The notes below the pieces were generated by a model. The model searched no databases. It was not told the origin of the DNA and worked only from the letters and a program-made list of their open reading frames with translations. A stretch of 7,558 bases of DNA from positions 1 through 7,558 of the forward strand of contig WJKR01000065.1 in the NCBI GenBank assembly GCA_014729015.1, given 5' to 3'. Made by a program: the position numbers and the translations under genes. The DNA comes from Candidatus Woesearchaeota archaeon. Lineage in GTDB: Archaea > Nanobdellota > Nanobdellia > Woesearchaeales > WJKR01. Shown here piece by piece: positions 1 through 3,831 of the stretch (position 1 is its first letter; the number at the start of each line of letters is the position of its first letter).

Positions 1-30
1 GAATTGGTGCAGGATGGAAATCAGGGATAA
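1..30 (+). CDS. possible 3' tail of an upstream gene (very weak)
   Basis: Frame 1 is open from the first base and stops at TAA 28-30, giving a nine-residue tail (ELVQDGNQG). If real, it would overlap the start of the kinase gene at 14 by 17 nt. Nine codons cannot separate this from chance. It is recorded only because an upstream overlapping gene would be in keeping with the tight packing elsewhere in the window. Confidence 0.15.
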   Translation, partial: ELVQDGNQG

Positions 31-607
31 AACGTTCTTGGAGAGGGGGAAACGAGGGGTCACGTACACCGGGAATCTCGGTGGTGAGCAGGTGTTGGTG
101 AAACGATGCAATCCTGCTGCGGACGTGGACACGATCAAGCACGAAGCGGTGATGCTGCAGCACCTGAACAAGTACGGCATCGGACCCCGTTTCGTCGCCT
201 ACGAGGACGGCCAATTGGTCAGGGAGTTCGTTGCCGGTGAGCGCATCGAGGATTTCTTGGGGCGCGCCACCGCTGCTGAGGCGAGGAGCGTCATGTTGCA
301 ATCGCTGCAGCAATGCAAGAAGCTGGATGACGTGCGGGTGAACAAGTTCGAGATGACGCACCCATACAAGCACATCCTGGTTGATAAGGACGGTAAGGTC
401 ACGATGATCGATTTCGAGCGGTGCAAGCACTCGGAGAAGCCGAAGAACGTGACGCAGTTCTGCCAATACGTCGCGCGGTTGCAGCCGTTGCTGGCGAAAA
501 GCGGGTTGTCCATCGACGGGGAACAGGTGAAGGAACTGGGAAAGCAGTACAAGCGACGAGGGTATGACGAAGGAGTGTTCAAGGCATTGGAGGAAGTATT
601 CCTGTGA
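14..607 (+). CDS. small atypical Ser/Thr protein kinase-like protein (COG2112-like)
   Basis: A 197-residue protein with the core of a protein kinase fold, in the style of the short archaeal RIO/Bud32-related 'predicted Ser/Thr kinase' family. Visible elements are a glycine-rich segment (GKRGVTYTG, about 12-20), the ATP-anchoring lysine in VLVKR (K30), a helix-C-type glutamate (E44 in KHEAVML), a hinge-like segment (LVREFVAGE, 68-76), and a C-lobe motif HPYKHILV (116-123) followed by MIDFER (131-136). D133 would be the metal-binding Asp, with DFE in place of DFG. At the usual HRD/HGD site the Asp appears to be replaced by Y118, so activity cannot be assumed. I recall a histidine/lysine pattern of this kind in the COG2112 group, but this was not checked. 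The start at ATG 14 has GGTG at 6-9 as a weak ribosome-binding site; the frame stays open to the window edge. Its stop overlaps the next gene by 4 nt (GTGA), implying co-translation. Substrate unknown. Confidence 0.75.
   Translation: MEIRDKTFLERGKRGVTYTGNLGGEQVLVKRCNPAADVDTIKHEAVMLQHLNKYGIGPRFVAYEDGQLVREFVAGERIEDFLGRATAAEARSVMLQSLQQCKKLDDVRVNKFEMTHPYKHILVDKDGKVTMIDFERCKHSEKPKNVTQFCQYVARLQPLLAKSGLSIDGEQVKELGKQYKRRGYDEGVFKALEEVFL
589..593 (+). promoter_or_regulatory. ribosome-binding site for the alkyltransferase gene
   Basis: GGAGG lies 10 nt before GTG 604 and 19 nt before ATG 613. The spacing favours the GTG start, which overlaps the kinase stop codon. Confidence 0.6.
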
Positions 608-924
608 CGTCGATGTTCGCTGAAAAGGTGCACGCATTTTTGCGAAAAGTGCCGAAAGGGAAGGTGACGACGTATAAGGAATTGGCGAACGCCATGGGCA
701 CCAGAGCATATCAAGCCATCGGTCAAGTGATGCGTACTAATCCGTACGCGCCACGTGTGCCTTGCCATCGGGTTGTCGCTTCGGACGGGAGTATTGGCGG
801 TTTTCGTGGTGAGTGGCAGCAAGGAAAGGAAGTCATGAGGAAAGTAGTGTTGCTCAAACGAGAAGGGGTCACCGTGAAGAGTGGCAAGGTAAGGGATTTC
901 GAGAGGAAGCTCTGTCGGTTCTAG
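604..924 (+). CDS. O6-alkylguanine-DNA alkyltransferase, single-domain (MGMT/Ogt DNA-binding domain)
   Basis: A 106-residue suicide repair protein that would transfer the alkyl group of O6-alkylguanine in DNA onto its own cysteine. It consists only of the winged-helix active-site domain; full-length Ogt/MGMT proteins also carry an N-terminal domain and are typically 150-200 residues. Seen directly: GKVTTYKELA (19-28) with the flipping tyrosine Y24, the hinge asparagine N46 in TNP, the catalytic PCHRV (53-57, C54 and H55), and a distal glutamate in KREG. The cysteine is present, so this is not an alkyltransferase-like (ATL) protein, which lacks it. Oddly, the position of the base-displacing 'arginine finger' (ARAVG in human MGMT) reads YQAIG, placing Gln37 there. 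The GTG start at 604 fits the GGAGG at 589; ATG 613 is the alternative. The gene overlaps the kinase by 4 nt upstream and the convergent TFB gene by 4 nt downstream. Confidence 0.85.
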   Translation: MTSMFAEKVHAFLRKVPKGKVTTYKELANAMGTRAYQAIGQVMRTNPYAPRVPCHRVVASDGSIGGFRGEWQQGKEVMRKVVLLKREGVTVKSGKVRDFERKLCRF

Positions 925-1844
925 ATCTTTTTCTTCTTGGTCTTCTTGATCTCTTTCTCCAGGTCCAGTTTGTCCAGGAGTTCCTTGTACCGGTTCCTGA
1001 TGGTCACTTCGGTCACGCCGGCCACGTCGGCGACTTCTCGTTGCGTCCGTTTCTCGCCGTTGATGAGCGCGGCGACGTAGAGTGCTGCCGATGCTATACC
1101 GGTCGGCCCCCTGCCAGAGGTCAATTCGACGTGCTGCGCCTCCTCGATTATCTCGACCGACTTGCTCTGCGTCTCCGCCGACAATTTCAGTGCTGAGGCA
1201 AACCTCGCGATGTAATCGGCCGGGTTGGATGGCAATATCTTGATGCCGAGTTCTCTGGTGATGAACCGGTACGTCCTGCCGATCTCCTTCTTCTCTATCG
1301 AGGAGGCTTCTGAGAGCTCGTCTAGGGTACGGGGGACGTCGTGTCTTCGGCAAGCGGCGTACAACGCGCCGGCGACGACGCTTTCCATGCTCCTACCGCG
1401 CACCAACCCTTTTTGTACTGCCAAGGTGTATATCCTCGATGCTTCCTCTTCTACCGAGGAAGGCAGCCGGAGATATGAGGAGACCCTTTTCAGCTCTGCC
1501 AACGCCAGTTTCAGGTTCCGCTCGATGGCTGTGGAGATGCGTTGCTGCCATTTCCGTAATCTGAAGAACTTGTTCTTGTTCTTGCCGTCCAACCGGTAGT
1601 AGTCCGACTTGGTGCCGACGTCTGTGCCTAACCCTTGGTCGAACTGGGTGTAGGACATGGGCGCTCCTGTCCTGCGTTTCCGCTCTGCCGCGTCTGAGTC
1701 GAATTCTCGCCATTCTTGGTCGAAGTCGACCATCTTTTCCTCGACGACGAGGCCGCAGTCCTTGCAGATAATCTCCCCTTTCTCTTGGTTCCAGAGAAGG
1801 TTGAGCGAGCCGCACTCTGGGCATTTCTTTACGAAGCCGGTCAT
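921..1844 (-). CDS. tfb: transcription initiation factor B (TFB / archaeal TFIIB)
   Basis: A 307-residue general transcription factor that binds TBP-TATA complexes and the BRE and recruits RNA polymerase. An N-terminal zinc ribbon has C8, C11, C27 and C30 (CPECGSL, CKDCGLV). It is followed by the B-reader/linker (EWREFDSDAAERKRRTGAP, 45-62, then the DQGLGT segment), and two cyclin folds at about 105-200 and 205-298. The second repeat carries a BRE-type helix-turn-helix (TQREVADVAGVTEVTIRNRY, 267-286). The C-terminus is a lysine run (KKTKKKKI). Length is normal for the family. The ATG start has a G-rich leader (GGGGGAA) just upstream and a TATA element centred about 45 nt before it. The stop lies in the same CTAG as the alkyltransferase stop. 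Highly confident; whether this is the only TFB in the genome cannot be seen. Confidence 0.97.
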   Translation of the reverse strand: MTGFVKKCPECGSLNLLWNQEKGEIICKDCGLVVEEKMVDFDQEWREFDSDAAERKRRTGAPMSYTQFDQGLGTDVGTKSDYYRLDGKNKNKFFRLRKWQQRISTAIERNLKLALAELKRVSSYLRLPSSVEEEASRIYTLAVQKGLVRGRSMESVVAGALYAACRRHDVPRTLDELSEASSIEKKEIGRTYRFITRELGIKILPSNPADYIARFASALKLSAETQSKSVEIIEEAQHVELTSGRGPTGIASAALYVAALINGEKRTQREVADVAGVTEVTIRNRYKELLDKLDLEKEIKKTKKKKI

Positions 1845-1884
1845 GATTTCCCCCTTGTCACGCCAACCACTGGAGTGACGACAA

Positions 1885-1897
1885 TATATTTATAAAT
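1885..1897 (-). promoter_or_regulatory. TATA element for tfb
   Basis: Read on the - strand this is ATTTATAAATATA, a strong archaeal TATA box. Placing the start of transcription about 25 nt downstream gives roughly 1865, leaving a leader of about 20 nt that contains the GGGGGAA ribosome-binding site. A second AT-rich stretch (TTTAAATA on the - strand, near 1911-1918) is a weaker alternative. Confidence 0.65.
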
Positions 1898-1981
1898 AAA
1901 AAACTACCTTCTTATTTAAAATTTTCGCTTTTTTCTAGTTCTTATTTATGATTTACGCAAGCCTTATAAGGAAAAGAAGAG

Positions 1982-1999
1982 AGGAAATGTTTTTATAGG
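1982..1999 (+). promoter_or_regulatory. BRE/TATA promoter of the pilin-like operon
   Basis: GGAAATG (BRE-like) followed by TTTTTATAGG matches an archaeal BRE-TATA arrangement. A start about 25 nt downstream of the TATA centre falls near 2020, so the mRNA would carry a leader of about 60 nt before ATG 2081, or be leaderless for ATG 2021. A perfect palindrome CCTTATAAGG at 1962-1971 just upstream could be a second TATA or a regulator site. Confidence 0.55.
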
Positions 2000-2071
2000 A
2001 CGTCAGCGCAGGAAGCAAAGATGGGGAGCGCCAAGAACACAGCAAAGCAGCAAACCAAGAAAAAAAAGGAA

Positions 2072-2080
2072 GGTGAGGAG
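2072..2080 (+). promoter_or_regulatory. ribosome-binding site deciding the pilin-like start
   Basis: GGTGAGGAG immediately precedes ATG 2081 and complements an archaeal 16S tail. It makes 2081 a better start than the in-frame ATG 60 nt upstream, which has no comparable site. Confidence 0.55.
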
Positions 2081-2488
2081 ATGAAACCCGCAAAGCACGG
2101 CCAGAGTTGGTCAATCGATCTCATCGTCGGCGTGATAATCTTCATGCTCGTCATTGCCATCTTCTACGCATTCGTCGGTTCCAAGCCAGAAAGGCCGCTG
2201 GAAAAACTGCAGGAAGACGCCCGGATGACGAAAGCGAGCATCAGCGACGACGAGGCGTCGCTCGGCATAATCGTCAACGGCAGAATCAACGAGACCCGGT
2301 TCGACGAACTCTGCAGCATGCCATACGAAGAACTCAAAGACCAGCTCGGCATCGAGAACGACGTGTGCATCTACCTCGAGGACGACCAAGGAAACATCAT
2401 CCCCTGCGGCGCGAACAAGGCAGGCATCGGCAACGGCGAAGACATCGAAATCGGCAACGACGTCAAATGCGGCGCGACCATCCCCTGA
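2081..2488 (+). CDS. type IV pilin-like / class III signal-like surface protein
   Basis: A 135-residue protein with a short basic N-terminus, then GQSWSID and a hydrophobic helix (about 12-32), and a polar outside domain. The K-x-G-Q junction (residues 5-8) resembles the class III (prepilin/archaellin-type) signal in which processing leaves Gln at +1; that processing is inferred. The outside domain has an N-E-T sequon (70-72) and four cysteines (C78, C96, C109, C130) that could form two disulfides. The pattern CSMPYEELKDQLGIENDVC followed by an acidic stretch and a Gly-rich end looks to me like pilin-like proteins of DPANN archaea, not checked by search. I chose ATG 2081 because GGTGAGGAG (2072-2080) sits directly before it. 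The in-frame ATG 2021 would add 20 Lys-rich residues and cannot be excluded if the mRNA is leaderless. It heads a two-gene operon with the membrane protein downstream. Confidence 0.7.
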   Translation: MKPAKHGQSWSIDLIVGVIIFMLVIAIFYAFVGSKPERPLEKLQEDARMTKASISDDEASLGIIVNGRINETRFDELCSMPYEELKDQLGIENDVCIYLEDDQGNIIPCGANKAGIGNGEDIEIGNDVKCGATIP

Positions 2489-2498
2489 CTGATGCCTC

Positions 2499-2987
2499 AT
2501 GCCTTGCTCCAGCCTCCCGTCATTCCTCGCAGGGTTCTTCGGCATGCTGGGCGCGCTCGGCGGCGTCATAGTAAGCAACGCAGCCCACGAAGAGCTCAAG
2601 TCGGCGAAGAAGACGTTCTCCTTGCTCGCCGAGAGCCTCTTCCTCTTCACCGCGGGCCTGTTCTTCTTCCAGGCAGGATTTATCATCCTCGTCCTCTCAC
2701 TGCTCCTCTGCGGCACCGTGCTGCACGCGTTCCGCGGCCAGGAGCAAGGCAAGCTCATCGCGTTCATGACCATCATCCTGCTCGTCCTCACCTTCGACAC
2801 GTCGCTGTTCCCGCTCATCGCCGGGTGCTTCTTCGTCATCGGCCTGATCGAAGGAGGACTGTGGTGCGCGCACCACGAAAAAATGGTCTGCCGAGGATTA
2901 CTGCGCCAGGAGCTCTGGCAGGCATTCTTCCAGGATCACAGCCTTTACCTCATCCTCCCCTTCGCAGGCCTCATCTTCTTGCTCTAG
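2499..2987 (+). CDS. small integral membrane protein, unknown function
   Basis: A 162-residue, strongly hydrophobic protein with about four to five membrane segments, at roughly 8-26, 47-75, 86-98, 103-123 and 148-162. A charged loop with EELKSAKK lies at 31-38 and a His/Cys-bearing loop (WCAHHEKMVC) at 122-131. I do not recognise a family. It starts 10 nt after the pilin-like gene's stop with no ribosome-binding site of its own, so translation is probably coupled. A second ATG at 2544 is an alternative start. Frame choice is supported by the hydrophobic pattern; the overlapping frame at 2492-3046 is Arg/Pro/His-rich and looks like a shadow. Adjacency suggests a job at the cell surface with the pilin-like protein, such as anchoring, but it does not show the features of a pilus platform protein or a prepilin peptidase. 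Confidence 0.7.
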   Translation: MPCSSLPSFLAGFFGMLGALGGVIVSNAAHEELKSAKKTFSLLAESLFLFTAGLFFFQAGFIILVLSLLLCGTVLHAFRGQEQGKLIAFMTIILLVLTFDTSLFPLIAGCFFVIGLIEGGLWCAHHEKMVCRGLLRQELWQAFFQDHSLYLILPFAGLIFLL

Positions 2988-3071
2988 CGCCTCCGTCGCG
3001 GGGGCGGTCCAGGCGCGGGCCGGCGACCGTAGCGAAACGTACTTAAACCACTCAGGGTTTTTCAGGGATAC
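2988..3071. other. GC-rich spacer between membrane-protein gene and tRNA
   Basis: The first half is very GC-rich, and GGTC/GACC arms with internal GG/CC pairs (about 3007-3029) could form an imperfect hairpin. No T-tract follows, so I do not call a terminator. The second half holds the tRNA promoter. Confidence 0.5.
3033..3049 (+). promoter_or_regulatory. BRE/TATA promoter of the tRNA gene
   Basis: CGAAACG (BRE-like) followed by TACTTAAA. The TATA centre, near 3044-3045, is about 27 nt before the first tRNA base (3072), the expected spacing for an archaeal tRNA promoter. This also supports the 5' boundary of the tRNA. Confidence 0.65.
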
Positions 3072-3175
3072 GCCCCCGTGGTGTAGCCTGGATACATCGC
3101 TCCTCGCACGGAGCGTGGCAGAGAGCATTGAGGCTTGCGGAGCCTTAGACCCGGGTTCAAATCCCGGCGGGGGCA
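3072..3175 (+). tRNA. tRNA, best read as tRNA-Arg(GCG), with a D-loop insertion
   Basis: The acceptor stem is perfect: GCCCCCG (3072-3078) with CGGGGGC (3168-3174), discriminator A 3175, CCA not encoded. The T arm is perfect: CCGGG-TTCAAAT-CCCGG (3151-3167). The span is 104 nt, about 30 more than a normal tRNA of this type. The best anticodon arm is 3130-3146: a 5-bp stem around the loop TTGCGGA, with U32, U33, anticodon GCG (Arg), G37 and A38. The variable loop is AGAC. The D stem is GTGT (3081-3084) with GCAT (3125-3128). Removing 3095-3124 (or an equivalent shifted by one base) gives a 74-nt tRNA with GG-A in the D-loop; A20 is an arginine-identity feature in many tRNAs. The extra segment is an inferred intron. 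A competing fold using GCTCC at 3099 would need C33 and is worse. Gene confidence is high; identity moderate. Confidence 0.8.
3095..3124 (+). other. candidate non-canonical tRNA intron (D-loop)
   Basis: The extra nucleotides fold on their own into a 6-bp hairpin, CGCTCC (3098-3103) with GGAGCG (3110-3115) and a 6-nt loop. Removing them restores a standard D arm. I could not find a clean bulge-helix-bulge with a 4-bp central helix and two 3-nt bulges, so splicing by the usual endonuclease is not shown. The exact ends are ambiguous by at least one base. Alternatives are an insertion that has inactivated the gene or an unusual expanded D-loop. Confidence 0.4.
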
Positions 3176-3350
3176 TAGCCGATGACCAAGACCAGGCCGA
3201 ACCGCAACGTTTAAATATGACCCTTGGAATATAGGTTGGTTGTTGGGGTAACCGAACATATAGGAAGCTACATATATATGAAAAAATATTTAATTGAAAA
3301 GATGAATACTTAAATGTAATTGTACGCAAGAAAACAACAAGGGGAAACGC
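3176..3350. other. AT-rich intergenic region upstream of the winged-helix gene
   Basis: No gene is seen. It holds several TATA-like stretches: TTTAAATA near 3210, AATATTTAAT near 3285 and ACTTAAATG at 3308. An imperfect palindrome lies at 3242-3257 (GTTGGGGTAACCGAAC, 12 of 16 positions symmetrical), a possible operator for the adjacent regulator. Short ATG runs here (for example an 11-codon frame from 3278) are too small to support. Confidence 0.5.
3304..3316 (+). promoter_or_regulatory. TATA element for the winged-helix regulator gene
   Basis: GAATACTTAAATG is centred about 40 nt before ATG 3351. A start near 3337 would leave a short leader carrying GGGGAA (3341-3346), a weak G-rich ribosome-binding site like the one before tfb. 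Confidence 0.5.
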
Positions 3351-3623
3351 ATGGGCAAAAACAAGAAAATCTTCAACACGTTCTTCCGCGAAAAGCCCGC
3401 CATGATGCTCATCACCCTCCTCAACAAGAACAACGACATCTACGCCTCGTCACTCGCGAAAATCGTCGATTGCACGTACAGCCACGTCGTCAAGATACTC
3501 CAAGAGATGCAAAAAGCAGACCTCATCTCGTTCGAGAAACAAGGACGGCTCAAAGTGCTCACCCTGACCAAGAAAGGGCAAGACGTCGCGCAGCACATCG
3601 ACGCCATCAGGAACGCGCTGTAA
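3351..3623 (+). CDS. small winged-helix (MarR/ArsR-like) transcriptional regulator
   Basis: A 90-residue DNA-binding protein. The order is a lead helix (AMMLITLLNKNNDIYAS, about 17-33), a helix-turn-helix (SLAKIVDCTYSHVVKILQEM, about 34-53, with the recognition helix around TYSHVVKIL), and a wing (DLISFEKQGRLKVLTLTKKG, 56-75) where the KQGRLKVLTLTKKG hairpin is typical of MarR-type proteins. It ends in a short helix (QDVAQHIDAIRNAL) likely used for dimer contact. No sensor domain or metal site is visible apart from one Cys in the HTH (C42). The target is unknown; the palindrome upstream suggests autoregulation, which is inference. The stop codon (TAA 3621-3623) directly abuts the stop of the convergent Cys-rich microprotein gene. 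Confidence 0.8.
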   Translation: MGKNKKIFNTFFREKPAMMLITLLNKNNDIYASSLAKIVDCTYSHVVKILQEMQKADLISFEKQGRLKVLTLTKKGQDVAQHIDAIRNAL

Positions 3624-3779
3624 TCACCCCTTCACGACATCCTTACAACCAAAACAAGGCGCAGCCAGAAATCCATCAATCTTCTTCTGCGGGTCAAAAC
3701 AACAACCCTTGATATGGAACTTGCAGCTGGTGCACGCAGCGGACGACTGCTCCAACGGCGTGAACAACGGTTTGACCAC
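3624..3779 (-). CDS. 51-residue Cys-rich putative metal-binding microprotein
   Basis: This short - strand gene starts at GTG 3779 and stops at TGA 3626-3624. Its cysteines are C16-x2-C19, C26-C27 and C42-x2-C45 (segments ACTSCKFHIKGCC and APCFGCK), a pattern that suggests a zinc ribbon/knuckle or iron-sulfur binder; H22 is a further possible ligand. There is no signal peptide or membrane helix, so it is probably cytoplasmic. Evidence that it is real: AGGAGGTGA (3793-3785), a full match to the archaeal anti-Shine-Dalgarno, 5 nt before GTG; a TATA element about 25 nt before that; and an end with zero spacing against the convergent regulator gene, the same arrangement as the other convergent pairs here. 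An in-frame stop (TAG 3794-3792) precludes a long N-terminal extension. I do not recognise a family. It lies downstream of, and co-directional with, the ligase gene, but the 52-nt gap with its own promoter suggests separate transcription. Confidence 0.72.
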   Translation of the reverse strand: MVKPLFTPLEQSSAACTSCKFHIKGCCFDPQKKIDGFLAAPCFGCKDVVKG

Positions 3780-3784
3780 AATAC

Positions 3785-3793
3785 TCACCTCCT
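3785..3793 (-). promoter_or_regulatory. perfect Shine-Dalgarno of the microprotein gene
   Basis: Read on the - strand: AGGAGGTGA, the strongest ribosome-binding match I found in the window, 5 nt from GTG 3779. It decides the start and is the main evidence that the 51-codon frame is translated. Confidence 0.75.
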
Positions 3794-3810
3794 ACCACCT
3801 AGCACGCAAA

Positions 3811-3822
3811 GAGTATAAAAAA
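3811..3822 (-). promoter_or_regulatory. TATA element for the microprotein gene
   Basis: On the - strand TTTTTTATACTC, preceded by a BRE-like CGCAAG. A start about 25 nt downstream falls near 3791, just including the Shine-Dalgarno. It lies between the ligase stop and the microprotein start. Confidence 0.55.
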
Positions 3823-3831
3823 CTTGCGTTC

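Noticed and set aside
199..1353. Long open frame on the - strand (384 codons) crossing the kinase, alkyltransferase and part of tfb
   Set aside because: It is antisense to two well-supported genes and out of frame with tfb; its composition (Arg/Ser/His/Thr-rich, no domain) is that of a shadow in GC-rich DNA.
2111..2839. 242-codon - strand frame opposite the pilin-like and membrane-protein genes
   Set aside because: Antisense to two genes with coherent signals; no promoter, ribosome-binding site or recognisable domain.
2989..3030. GC-rich potential hairpin after the membrane-protein gene as a terminator
   Set aside because: Imperfect stem and no following T-tract; archaeal termination mostly uses T-rich runs, absent here.
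2492..3046. Open frame overlapping the membrane-protein gene on the + strand
   Set aside because: Arg/Pro/His-rich with no domain, whereas the frame starting at 2499 gives regular membrane helices.
3099..3143. Alternative tRNA fold with a GCTCC/GGAGC anticodon stem and a canonical intron, giving GCA (Cys) or similar
   Set aside because: It requires C at position 33 and, for the uninterrupted version, a 6-nt loop, plus an overlong variable loop; the GCG fold has U33, a purine at 37 and a 4-nt variable loop.
3278..3313. 11-codon frame in the regulator's upstream region as a leader peptide
   Set aside because: No ribosome-binding site and no attenuator-like structure; AT-rich DNA readily yields such runs.
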